This document shows, piece after piece, positions 16,513 to 25,082 of a stretch of 64,000 nt of DNA (its first letter is position 1; every line of letters starts with the position of its first letter). The DNA comes from Myxococcales bacterium (lineage in GTDB: Bacteria; Myxococcota_A; Polyangia; Palsa-1104). The notes beneath the pieces are model-generated. The model saw only the letters and a program-made list of their open reading frames with translations, searched no databases and was not told the DNA's origin. The stretch is taken from NCBI GenBank assembly GCA_003170275.1, contig PNAM01000009.1, positions 124,001 through 188,000 of the forward strand. The letters are read 5' to 3'. The position numbers and the translations under genes were made by a program.

Positions 16513-18360
16513 GTGCACATCATTCTATTGAGGTTGGGCCTGTTTTTCGGCCTGGTATGCGCGGGCTGTGCGGATCGCCCGTTATTCTTCCCCGGCGGTC
16601 CCAACGGCGGCGGCAACGGCAACAATGGCAACGGTGGAAATGGCGGCGACGGCGGCCTGAAGCCGGGCGATCCGGGGTACGACCCGAACAACCCCAACGG
16701 CAATGGGCCGCCGAAGTCGCCGCGCTTGATCGGCCCGCTCTCGACGGCGACGGTGACCTCGCAACAGCCGCGGCTGCGCTGGGACATGACCGGCGTCGCG
16801 GGCGCCGCCGAGGTGGATCTGTGCGCCGATCGCGCGTGCCAGACGGCGCGCGGACACGCCACCGTCGACGGCAGCGGCGCGGCGGCGACGCCCGATGCTG
16901 CGCTGCCGCCCGGCCCGCTGTTCTGGCGGGTTCGCGCGGGCGCGCAAGTCAGCGCCACGTGGGAATTCTTCGTCGGACATCGCAGCGCGCCGGCCGACAC
17001 CAGCTACGGCGCCACCCTCGACCTCGACGGAGACGGCGTGCCCGACGTGGCCACCAGCGCCGCCAGCGGAGACGTGGCGGTCTACCTGGGCGGGGTCGCC
17101 GGGCTCGCCCGCGCGCCGCTGGTGCTCGCCAACCCCGACGGCAAGAAGTCCGGCTTCGGGTTCGTGCTGGCCGCGGCCGGCGATCTCAACGGCGACGGCT
17201 ACGGCGATCTGGCGATCGGCGAATGCGGCGGCGCCGGTGGCGTGCGCGTGTACTTCGGCGGGCCGGCCGGGCCGCCCACCGCTTCGTCGCAGGCGCTGGT
17301 CTCGCCCGACGGGATGAGCGGCTTCGGCTGCCGCGTGACCGGCGCCGGCGATCTCGACGGTGACGGCTACGCCGATCTGGCGGTGGCGCGCGTCGGCGGC
17401 GACGTCACCGGCGGCCTGTACATCTACAAGGGCGGTCCGCAGGGCGTGCCGGCCACCACCACGCGCATCGACTCGCCGGTGCAAAAGCCGTCGCGGCTCG
17501 GCTACTCGCTGGCTGGCGTGGGCGATCTCGACGGCGACGGCTTCGCCGATCTGGCCGCCACCGAGATCGACTACAGCGATCTCACCGGCCAGGTCCACCT
17601 CTACCGCGGCGGCCCCGACGGGATCTCGAACCAGCGCGTGGTCACCATCAAGAGCCCCGACCCGATCGGCGTGCAGTACGGCAGCTCGGTAGCGTGCGCC
17701 GGCGACGTCGACGGCGACGGCTATCCCGACTTCGTGATCGGCGCGCCGGCGGTGCCCACCGTCAAGTTCCCGCCCAAGGTGCATTTGTACCTCGGCGGCG
17801 CGGGCGGCCCGAGCGCGAGCGCCACGCCCATCGATCTACCCACCGACGGCGCCAACGGCTTCGGCACCGAGGTCGAAGGCGCCGGCGATCTCGACGGCGA
17901 CGGTTACAGCGACGTGGTGGTGACCTCGCAGACCGGCCTGGTGGTGTTTCGCGGCGCCGCGGGCGGAATCGCGCCCGCCGGCACCAGCGTCGACGCCGCC
18001 GGCCAGGGATCGAACCCGCGTCACCTCGCGAGCGCCGGCGATCTCGACGGGGACGGCACCGCCGACGTGCTGATCGAGGACGGCGCGGGCGTCGAGGCGC
18101 TGCTCGGCGCAGCCGGCGGGCTCGCGCGGTCGCGCCCGGGCGCCGTGATCGTCGTTGCACCGCCGGCCGGCGCCTCCGGCTTCGGCGGCGCGGTGGTACG
18201 CAAGACCAGACTTCACCAACCAACGGAGGATGCCCATGAAAGGTACGCTCGCGCTCGCGGTCGCACTACTCGGCAGCACGGTGGCGCACGCCAAGCCCAC
18301 CGATTCATCGGTCGCGCCAGCGACGGCGACGGCGACCGCGCCCGCCGTCTTCAAGGCTAA
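16513..18360 (+). CDS. FG-GAP repeat lipoprotein
   Basis: A 615-residue protein starting at GTG 16513 (the signal ends in LVCAGC). A Gly/Asn-rich spacer (GGGNGNNGNGGNGG) leads to a fibronectin-like segment and then seven FG-GAP/VCBS repeats with Ca-binding cores such as DLDGDGYADLAVA and DVDGDGYPDFVIG, forming an integrin-alpha-like propeller. It probably mediates adhesion or substrate binding on the outer surface. The open frame continues about 125 bases past the start of the next gene (18236); the residues after AGASGFGGAVV look non-conserved, so the true 3' end may have been altered by a frameshift or mutation of the stop. Confidence 0.85.
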   Translation: MHIILLRLGLFFGLVCAGCADRPLFFPGGPNGGGNGNNGNGGNGGDGGLKPGDPGYDPNNPNGNGPPKSPRLIGPLSTATVTSQQPRLRWDMTGVAGAAEVDLCADRACQTARGHATVDGSGAAATPDAALPPGPLFWRVRAGAQVSATWEFFVGHRSAPADTSYGATLDLDGDGVPDVATSAASGDVAVYLGGVAGLARAPLVLANPDGKKSGFGFVLAAAGDLNGDGYGDLAIGECGGAGGVRVYFGGPAGPPTASSQALVSPDGMSGFGCRVTGAGDLDGDGYADLAVARVGGDVTGGLYIYKGGPQGVPATTTRIDSPVQKPSRLGYSLAGVGDLDGDGFADLAATEIDYSDLTGQVHLYRGGPDGISNQRVVTIKSPDPIGVQYGSSVACAGDVDGDGYPDFVIGAPAVPTVKFPPKVHLYLGGAGGPSASATPIDLPTDGANGFGTEVEGAGDLDGDGYSDVVVTSQTGLVVFRGAAGGIAPAGTSVDAAGQGSNPRHLASAGDLDGDGTADVLIEDGAGVEALLGAAGGLARSRPGAVIVVAPPAGASGFGGAVVRKTRLHQPTEDAHERYARARGRTTRQHGGARQAHRFIGRASDGDGDRARRLQG

Positions 18361-18874
18361 GTTCAACACCACCAAGGGCGACTTCGTGATCGAGGTGCAT
18401 CGCGACTGGGCGCCCGCCGGCGCCGATCGGTTCTACAACCTGGTCAAGAGCGGCTACTTCACCGACGTCGCGTTCTTCCGCGTGATCAAGGGCTTCATGG
18501 TGCAGTTCGGCATCCACGGCACGCCGGCGATGAACACCACCTGGCGCGACGCGAAGATCCCCGACGATCCGAGCGGCAAGCAGTCCAACACCAAGGGCAT
18601 GCTCACCTTCGCGACCTCGGGGCCGAACTCGCGCACGGTGCAGCTGTTCATCAACTACGGCGACAACCGCAACCTCGACAGCATGGGCTTTTCGCCCATC
18701 GGCAAGGTCTCGCAGGGCATGGACGTGGTCGAGTCGATCGAGGGCCAGTACGGCGAAGGCGCGCCAGCGGGCCGCGGCCCCAACCAGGGACGCGTTCAGG
18801 CCGAGGGCAACGCCTACCTCAAGGCATCGTTCCCCAAGCTCGACTACATCAAGGGCGCGACGGTCGCTCCGTAG
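18236..18874 (+). CDS. periplasmic cyclophilin-type peptidyl-prolyl isomerase
   Basis: A 212-residue protein with a Sec signal peptide (MKGTLALAVALLGSTVAHA) and a single cyclophilin domain. FFRVIKGFMVQFG holds the catalytic Arg and Phe-Met-Gln region, and LDSMGFSPIGKVSQGMDVV the conserved C-terminal part. It catalyses cis-trans isomerisation of Xaa-Pro bonds during envelope protein folding. The start ATG at 18236 is set by a GGAGG at 18225-18229 with a six-base spacer; the ATG six bases earlier is too close to it. It overlaps the FG-GAP frame upstream and the convergent response-regulator gene downstream by 26 bases. Confidence 0.9.
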   Translation: MKGTLALAVALLGSTVAHAKPTDSSVAPATATATAPAVFKAKFNTTKGDFVIEVHRDWAPAGADRFYNLVKSGYFTDVAFFRVIKGFMVQFGIHGTPAMNTTWRDAKIPDDPSGKQSNTKGMLTFATSGPNSRTVQLFINYGDNRNLDSMGFSPIGKVSQGMDVVESIEGQYGEGAPAGRGPNQGRVQAEGNAYLKASFPKLDYIKGATVAP

Positions 18875-19232
18875 GATAGCCTTCGATCGCCTGCTTGAGC
18901 TGCTCGAGCGTGGCCGGCTTGCTCGCCGCCGCGTCCGCGACGCCCGTCTGCACCAACTCGCCGAGGAACTCGCTGCGCGAGCCGGAGTAGATCACGCGGC
19001 GCACCGACGGATGCTCGCGATGGATGCGGGTCAGCACCGGCAACATGTCGAGATCCGAGATCACCACGTTGGGTACCTCGATCGCGCACTCGCGCATGGC
19101 GTTCAGCGCATCCGTCGCCGTGCGCACGCGATAGGCCGCGTTGAGAAAGCGACGCGTCGCCCTCACCACCAACTCGTCGTCGTCGACGATGAGAATGCCC
19201 AGCCGCTTGTCGTCCACGGTCTGTTCCAACAC
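18849..19232 (-). CDS. single-domain response regulator with shortened beta3-alpha3 loop
   Basis: A 127-residue receiver domain without output domain. The acidic pocket is ILIVDDDE, the phospho-acceptor Asp lies in VVISDLDM, and the conserved Lys is in ASKPATLEQL. After the phospho-Asp strand the usual PGMDG loop is missing (the sequence goes directly DLDMLPVLTRIHREH), a deletion of about five residues that should alter the active-site surface. It is divergent from the RegA-like regulator at 19294 over 61 bases, and both lie next to the large kinase operon, so it may act in that relay. Confidence 0.82.
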   Translation of the reverse strand: MLEQTVDDKRLGILIVDDDELVVRATRRFLNAAYRVRTATDALNAMRECAIEVPNVVISDLDMLPVLTRIHREHPSVRRVIYSGSRSEFLGELVQTGVADAAASKPATLEQLKQAIEGYPTERPSRP

Positions 19233-19293
19233 TAGCCGGTTTGCAAGCCGGGAGTGAGGATTTTCGTCAGCATTTCAGATACGATAGTAGCGA

Positions 19294-19824
19294 TTGGAGC
19301 CCAATCACCCGCAAACGGTCCTGCTCGTGGACGACGATCCGATCTTGCGCCGCGCTTTGCAGCGTGAGCTCGAGCGGGAAGGCTTCGCCGTCGAGCAGGC
19401 AGACGGCTACCACGCCGCCTTGAAGCTCGCTCGCACCACGCACTTCGACCTCGCGCTGGTCGATGTGCAGATGCCCGAGCACTCCGGGCTGGACGTCCTC
19501 GAGAGCCTGCAGGCGCAGCGCCCGCGCGTGCCGGTGGTGCTGATGACCTCCTACGGCTCGATCCCGACCGCCGTCGAGGGGATGCGGCTCGGCGCGGTCG
19601 ACTACCTGACCAAGCCGGTCCAGGCCGACCAGCTGATCGCTGCGCTGAAGCGCCTGCCGGCCGAACCCGAGCAGCGGCTGACCACGCTCGCGCGCGCCGA
19701 GTGGGACCACCTGCAGCGCGCCCTTTCGGAGGCGCGCGGAAACATCTCGGAGACTGCGCGGCGGCTCGGCGTTCCGCGCCGCACGCTGCAGCGCAAGCTG
19801 CGCAAGACGCCGCCCCGTCGCTGA
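19294..19824 (+). CDS. RegA/PrrA/ActR-like response regulator
   Basis: A 176-residue two-domain regulator: a receiver (LLVDDDPILRR, phospho-Asp in LALVDVQMPEHSG, Lys in DYLTKPV) joined by a short linker to a Fis-type helix-turn-helix (NISETARRLGVPRRTLQRKL). This compact layout is typical of the RegA/PrrA/ActR family of global, often redox-responsive regulators. The start is TTG at 19294 with no Shine-Dalgarno; a TACGAT hexamer eight bases upstream suggests a leaderless or near-leaderless transcript. It is convergent with the receiver-kinase gene at 19825 (stops abut). Confidence 0.88.
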   Translation: MEPNHPQTVLLVDDDPILRRALQRELEREGFAVEQADGYHAALKLARTTHFDLALVDVQMPEHSGLDVLESLQAQRPRVPVVLMTSYGSIPTAVEGMRLGAVDYLTKPVQADQLIAALKRLPAEPEQRLTTLARAEWDHLQRALSEARGNISETARRLGVPRRTLQRKLRKTPPRR

Positions 19825-21009
19825 CTAGCGCGGCTCGGCCCGCGGGAGCCAGAAGGACACCTGCGTGCCGCGTCCCTCCGCGCTGGTGATCTCGAGCTCA
19901 CCGCCGGCCTGGCCGATCAGCCGGCGGCACTGCGAGATGCCGAGCCCGGTGCCCTCGTCGCGCGTCGAGAAGAACGGCGTGCCGACCTTGGCCAGGATCG
20001 CGGCCGACATGCCCGGTCCGTTGTCCTCGACGACGAAGCGCACCACCGCGCCGTCCTCGCGCGCGTGCACCGTGACCTGGCCGCCTGATCGGGCCGGCTT
20101 GATCAGCGCCTGGGCGGCGTTGGCGACCACGTTGATCAGCACCTGCGACAGCTCGGTCGCGCCGATGCGCACCGGCGGCAGCTCGACCGGCCCTTCGTAA
20201 CGCACGCGCGCCCGCGCCTGAACGCTCAGATCCTGCGAGACGCGGATCGCGTAACGGATGATCGGCAGCGCGTCGGTGGAAGGCGAGCTGCCAGGCACCA
20301 TCGGGCCCGGCTGCAAGAAGCGGCGCAGCGATCCGGTGATCTCGCGCAGCATGTTGCAGCTCTGCACCATCTCGTCGGCGACCTCGGGCAACTCGCTGGC
20401 CAGCTCGCCCGCGCGCGCCCGCTCCGCCTCGCTGAGCCGCGTCACCGCCCCGGCGAGCCACCTGGCGATCACCGGCGCGGCCGCGCTCAGCTCGACGGTG
20501 CGCTGCGAGTTGGTGAGCAGGTTGACCAGCGGCTGGTTGAGATCGTGGAGCACCGCCGCCGCGAGCGTGCCGATGGTCGCCAGGCGCTCGGTCTGCAACA
20601 GCCGGAGCTGCAGCGTCGAGTCCTGCCGCCCGAGCTCGAACGCGGCCAGGCCCCAGCTCAAGATCTCCTCCAGCTCGGCGCGGTTCCACGGCTTGATCAG
20701 GTAGCGCGCGACCAGCCCTTCGTTGATCGCCGCGAGGATCGCGTCGAAGTCGGTGTAGGCGGTGATCACCACGCGAACGACGTCGGGATACTGCGCTTTG
20801 CAGCGCACCAGCAGCTCGTGCCCGGACATCTCCGGCATGCGCTGATCGGTCACCACCACCGCCACCTGATCGCTCTTGAGCACCTCGAGCGCGGCCGCCC
20901 CCGACTCGACGGTCTTGACGCGAAAGCGCTTGCCGAACGACTGCTCGAACACCAGGCGATTGGCGTGCTCGTCATCGACATACAGAATGAGCGGTCTCAT
21001 TACCGTCAT
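19825..21009 (-). CDS. receiver-histidine kinase (REC-HisKA-HATPase)
   Basis: A 394-residue cytosolic protein. It has an N-terminal receiver (LYVDDEHANRLVF, phospho-Asp in VVTDQRMPEMSG, Lys in YLIKPWNRAEL), an H-box AAVLHDLNQPLVN (about residue 150), and a HATPase with N-box VVANAAQAL and G-boxes DNGPGM and GTGLGISQ. The order receiver-then-kinase implies that phosphorylation of the receiver controls the kinase, so it is likely an intermediate in a relay. The ATG at 21009 overlaps the stop of the large hybrid kinase by four bases. It is the last gene of the five-gene operon. Confidence 0.88.
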   Translation of the reverse strand: MTVMRPLILYVDDEHANRLVFEQSFGKRFRVKTVESGAAALEVLKSDQVAVVVTDQRMPEMSGHELLVRCKAQYPDVVRVVITAYTDFDAILAAINEGLVARYLIKPWNRAELEEILSWGLAAFELGRQDSTLQLRLLQTERLATIGTLAAAVLHDLNQPLVNLLTNSQRTVELSAAAPVIARWLAGAVTRLSEAERARAGELASELPEVADEMVQSCNMLREITGSLRRFLQPGPMVPGSSPSTDALPIIRYAIRVSQDLSVQARARVRYEGPVELPPVRIGATELSQVLINVVANAAQALIKPARSGGQVTVHAREDGAVVRFVVEDNGPGMSAAILAKVGTPFFSTRDEGTGLGISQCRRLIGQAGGELEITSAEGRGTQVSFWLPRAEPR

Positions 21010-24002
21010 GATCCGGCACCTCGCGAGAGGGGAATTTCCAGGTGAAACACCGATCCGCGCAGGTGATCGCGGACCTCGAGCACGCCCTGATGGCGGCTGA
21101 CGATGTCGCGCGCCGTCGACAAGCCGAGGCCGGTGCCCGCGCCCGGCGGCTTGGTGGTGAAGAACGGCTCGAAGATCCGCTCGCGCAGCTCCGGCGGCAC
21201 GCCCGGGCCGCTGTCGGAGACCTCGACTACCAGTCGCTCCGCCTCGGCGTGCGTTTCCAGACGCACCCAGCCCGTCGGACCGGCCGCGTGCGCCGCGTTC
21301 TCGAACAGGTTCGCCAGCACCTGCGTCAACAGCGGCGCCGCGCACCACACCGGGCCGCGATAACCGGCCTGGTCCTGGAAATCGATCCCCAGCAGCGCCG
21401 GCCCGGTGAGCGACAGCGCGCGCGAGATGATCTCGCCGAACGGCAGATCGCGCCCTTCGACCTGCCCCGCCCGCTTGAACCCGAGCAGCTGCTTGCACAG
21501 GTGCGCGACCTGCTCCGAGCAATCGCGCAACACGTCGAGGAGCTGCGTGACGGGCGAATCACCCGAGCGCAGCTCGAGCGGCAGCAGCTCGCGCAGCGGC
21601 TCCACCGCGTTGACGATCGCGTTGGCCGGATTGCGCAGCTCGTGCGCCAGGCCTGCCGCCAAGGTTCCCAGCGCCGCCAGCTTCTCGGTCTCGTGCAGGC
21701 GCAGCGCCCAGCTCTTGAGCGTGAGCTGCGAACGCACCCGGGCGCGCAGCTCGGCCGGATCGAACGGCTTGGTGATGTAGTCGACCGCGCCGGCCTCGAA
21801 CCCCGACAGCCGATCGGCCGCGCCCGCGTAGGCAGTCAGCAGCAACACCGGCGCCAGCCGATTTCCCGGCAGCTCGCGAAAGCGCTTGGTCAGCTCCAGG
21901 CCATCCATCCCCGGCAGCCCCACGTCGCTGAGCAGCAGATCGGGCAGGTGCGTGCGCGCGAGCTGCAGCGCGCTCAGCCCGTCCGGCGCGATCAGCACGC
22001 GGTACTCGTGGCGCAAGAGCGAGGTGAGCTCGGCGGCCAGATTCGGGTCGTCCTCGGCAATCAGCAGCGTGGCCGCAGGTCGCTCCGGCGACTCGATCGC
22101 GCGCGGCGCCGCGATGGTGGTCTGGATGCCGAAATCCGCCGGCGCGAGCGTAGGCGCCACCGCGCGCACCGGCCCGCTCCCCGCGATCGCCGGCAGGCGC
22201 ACGCTGAAGCGCGATCCGCCGCCGCTCGCGCTGTCCACGCCGACCGACCCGCCGTGCGCCTGCACCAGCTCCTTGACCAGCGACAGCCCGATCCCCGAGC
22301 CGCGCGCGCCGGGGTGCACCGGCGGCCGGCCCTGCTCGAAGCGCCCGAAGATGCGCGAGCGAAAGTTCTCGTCGATGCCGATCCCGGTGTCACTCACCAC
22401 GATCTCGAGCTCGTGCGCATGCTCGATCAGCTCCGCCTGCACGGTCCCGCCCTGCGGCGTGAACTTGAGCGCGTTCGACAAGAGGTTGGTCACCACCCGC
22501 TCGATGGCGCGCTCGTCGAGCGACACCACGCAGCGCTCCGGCCCCGAATAGCTGAGCTGCAGCCCGTGCGCCAGCGCCGCGCCCTTCCAGCTCGCGACCA
22601 GGAGCCGCATGAGCTCGGCCAGATCGATCGGAGCGCGGGTGATCTGGAGCTTCGCCTCGTGCCCGGCGGCGAGCAGGAGCAACTCGTCGACCAGCCGCAA
22701 CAGCTTGCGCGCGCCCAGCTCGATCGAGACCAGCTTGTCGAGCGCGCCCGGGTGGTCGATCTTGAGCGCCTCGACCGCCATCGTGATCAGCGAGAGCGGC
22801 GTGCGAATCTCGTGGTTGATGTTGGAGAAGATCCGATCACGCGTCTCCTGCGCGCGACGCAGATCCTGCACGGTCTCCTGCAGCGTATCGCGCGCCTGGC
22901 TCAGCTCGGCGGTGCGATCGGCGACCTTGCGCTCGAGGTTCTCGCGATAGTCGGCGAGCGCCTGGTAGGTGATGGCGTTGTCGATGGCCATCGCGATCGG
23001 CGGCACGATCGACGCCAACAGCTTCTCCTGTCGCGCGTCGTCGGCATCGCGCGCCCATAGCCGCAGATCGGCGATCCTCCGCCCGCGGCTCTCCAGCGGC
23101 ACGTCGAGCGCGCTCACCCCCACCGGCCGCTCGCCCTGCGCGACCGTGCGCCGGCTGTTGACCCCGTCCGAGTCGGAGACCAGCCGCACCTCCGACGCGG
23201 CAAACCCCGCCACCTCGACCAGCGTCTTGGCCACCGTCACCAGCGTTCGCTCGAGGTCCAGGTCGCCGTGGATGATCTGGCTGATGCTCTGCGCGGTCTG
23301 CAACTGCGTCGCCTGCAGCGCGAGCACCGAGCGCGCCTGATCGAGCTCCTGATAGCGCGCCTCGAGGCCCACGTTCGCCTCCATCAATTGACGAGCAACC
23401 GCGCGCGCAGCGAATGGCCAGGCGAGCATCTTGCGAACGCCGCCAATCCAGCCCCCTCCGCTCGGATACCGCACCTCGTAGCGCGCGCCACGTGGCAGTT
23501 GCTCCATCTCGACTACGGCGCGTTCGAGACCCAGCAACTGCGGCAGGACAGAGAAACCGCCGCGTGAGAGCAGATAGAACTCGCGGCAGGGTTGATATCC
23601 CTCTTGTAAGGTCAGCTCGATCTCGAGTCGATTGGGTCCGGTCTCGCGGCAACTCGGCTGGATGCAGGTGAACAGCAACCCACCGCCTCCTTCGTTGGGC
23701 CCTTTGTTGACCCAGAAATAGAAATCCTTGGCCGAGAAAAGCAAGCGACCGACGACCGCCAGTGGGCGCATGATCGGCGAGACGACGATCTGCGCGCCGA
23801 TCTCGACCAACTCGTCTTCGCTCCACACCAGCCGAGCGTTCGCCATGATCCGGACGAACTCGTGCCAGCGAATTCGCTCCTTGCCGTTGCGCAGATGGGA
23901 AAGCGTGTAGGGTGTTCCCGCGGTCAAGGTGTCGTCCGAAAGCTTCCGCTTTTCAGCTTCGCGAAGCACCGGCGCGATCACTTTGCACGAGACTTCTTTC
24001 AC
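21006..24002 (-). CDS. large hybrid sensor with two kinase cores and unusual N-terminal sensor domain
   Basis: A 998-residue protein with no membrane segment. Order: N-terminal domain (about 1-200) that I do not recognise; coiled coil; GAF-like domain (about 225-355); HisKA/HATPase 1 (H-box [13 protein letters not shown], about 396; [10 protein letters not shown]); receiver ([12 protein letters not shown], about 692; [10 protein letters not shown]); HisKA/HATPase 2 ([13 protein letters not shown], about 786; [14 protein letters not shown]). The N-terminal pattern ([34 protein letters not shown]) is faintly like the ligand-binding half of AraC/ArgR-type regulators; this is inference. GTG at 24002 overlaps the KAS III-like stop by four bases, so the longer track start is rejected. 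Co-transcription with two enzymes suggests it senses their product. Confidence 0.85.
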   Translation of the reverse strand: MKEVSCKVIAPVLREAEKRKLSDDTLTAGTPYTLSHLRNGKERIRWHEFVRIMANARLVWSEDELVEIGAQIVVSPIMRPLAVVGRLLFSAKDFYFWVNKGPNEGGGGLLFTCIQPSCRETGPNRLEIELTLQEGYQPCREFYLLSRGGFSVLPQLLGLERAVVEMEQLPRGARYEVRYPSGGGWIGGVRKMLAWPFAARAVARQLMEANVGLEARYQELDQARSVLALQATQLQTAQSISQIIHGDLDLERTLVTVAKTLVEVAGFAASEVRLVSDSDGVNSRRTVAQGERPVGVSALDVPLESRGRRIADLRLWARDADDARQEKLLASIVPPIAMAIDNAITYQALADYRENLERKVADRTAELSQARDTLQETVQDLRRAQETRDRIFSNINHEIRTPLSLITMAVEALKIDHPGALDKLVSIELGARKLLRLVDELLLLAAGHEAKLQITRAPIDLAELMRLLVASWKGAALAHGLQLSYSGPERCVVSLDERAIERVVTNLLSNALKFTPQGGTVQAELIEHAHELEIVVSDTGIGIDENFRSRIFGRFEQGRPPVHPGARGSGIGLSLVKELVQAHGGSVGVDSASGGGSRFSVRLPAIAGSGPVRAVAPTLAPADFGIQTTIAAPRAIESPERPAATLLIAEDDPNLAAELTSLLRHEYRVLIAPDGLSALQLARTHLPDLLLSDVGLPGMDGLELTKRFRELPGNRLAPVLLLTAYAGAADRLSGFEAGAVDYITKPFDPAELRARVRSQLTLKSWALRLHETEKLAALGTLAAGLAHELRNPANAIVNAVEPLRELLPLELRSGDSPVTQLLDVLRDCSEQVAHLCKQLLGFKRAGQVEGRDLPFGEIISRALSLTGPALLGIDFQDQAGYRGPVWCAAPLLTQVLANLFENAAHAAGPTGWVRLETHAEAERLVVEVSDSGPGVPPELRERIFEPFFTTKPPGAGTGLGLSTARDIVSRHQGVLEVRDHLRGSVFHLEIPLSRGAGS

Positions 24003-25069
24003 CCGCGTCCCCACCGCAGCACCACGGACGCCCAGGTCTCGCCGGTGCCTCCCGAGAACACCGCCACCAGATCGCCGTTCCGCAAGAGCCCCTCGCGTTG
24101 CCCGATGGACATCACCAACGGAATGTTGGCGGCGCTCAAGCTGGCGAACGACGCGTACGTGTCCACCCAGCGCGCGCGGTCCAGGCCGCAGTACTCCTGC
24201 GTCACCTCGCGCAACCATGGAACGCCCTGATGGCACGCATAGAAGTCGACGTCTGCGGGCGTGAAGCCGGCCTTCCCCAGCGCCTCGGGGATGATCTGTT
24301 GTGCCCGATCGACCGAGCCAAGAATGATCGCCTGCGCCATGGCTGGATCCTCAGAGTAGCCCACGATCCGCCCATCCTCATACCAGCGCTTCCCGGGGAC
24401 GCCGCACACGACCGCGCGATGGCGTGAGCCATCCGTCCCGTGCGCGTAGGAGATCACGCCGTGCCCTCCACCAACCGGACCCAGCACGACTGCTGTAGCA
24501 CCGTCGCCGAGCCACGGGGACATCGGCGACTCCGCGGGCATCACCTTCGAGAACGCCGCCGACTGCAGCAGCAACACGTTGCGGATCGTTCCACTGCGGA
24601 TCATCTGATCCGCCAGCGTGAGCTGCACGGGAAAGGTGTTGCACGCCGCTTCGACGGTGAATGTCAGGCAGCTCGACGAGAGCCCGAGCCGCTCGTGCAC
24701 TACGCAACCCGTCGGCGCGCATAAGTAGTCAGGGCAGAACGTGAAAGAGATGACTGCGTCAATCTCCTTCGGATCGATCTGTGCCTGCTCCAACGCCTGC
24801 TTGGCGGCGATGGTCTCCATCTCCGACGACCACTGTTCCGGTGTCATTACGCGCCGCTCGATCGATCCGTTGAAGGGATCGTTCTTCAGCTTGCCCATTG
24901 CGGCCAAGGCGCGATTCACACCTTCGGTGGCAGGCAACGGCAGTCGGTCGATGCGGTGCATCGCCTTCTCGCGCCAGCGCGAGACGACCGACTCAGGCCA
25001 CCAGTCGTTGCGGCGAATCGTCTCCGGCAGATACACACCGATACCCAGAATCCCAGCCGCTACTCCCAT
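23999..25069 (-). CDS. KAS III (FabH)-like condensing or acyl-transfer enzyme with altered triad
   Basis: A 356-residue thiolase-fold protein. Catalytic Cys is in VEAACNTFPVQL (about residue 144) and His in DFYACHQGVPWL (about 279). Where FabH has the triad Asn (GNTS), this protein reads FASLSAANIPL (about 309), so Asn appears to be Ser. Loss of Asn is known in KAS III relatives that do not use malonyl-ACP decarboxylation in the standard way (for example the PqsC-type and acyltransferase branches). Combined with the operon partners this favours a specialised metabolite or signal rather than housekeeping fatty-acid initiation. It starts 13 bases after the ThDP-enzyme stop. Confidence 0.85.
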   Translation of the reverse strand: MGVAAGILGIGVYLPETIRRNDWWPESVVSRWREKAMHRIDRLPLPATEGVNRALAAMGKLKNDPFNGSIERRVMTPEQWSSEMETIAAKQALEQAQIDPKEIDAVISFTFCPDYLCAPTGCVVHERLGLSSSCLTFTVEAACNTFPVQLTLADQMIRSGTIRNVLLLQSAAFSKVMPAESPMSPWLGDGATAVVLGPVGGGHGVISYAHGTDGSRHRAVVCGVPGKRWYEDGRIVGYSEDPAMAQAIILGSVDRAQQIIPEALGKAGFTPADVDFYACHQGVPWLREVTQEYCGLDRARWVDTYASFASLSAANIPLVMSIGQREGLLRNGDLVAVFSGGTGETWASVVLRWGRG

Positions 25070-25082
25070 GTTGTTGCCTCCA

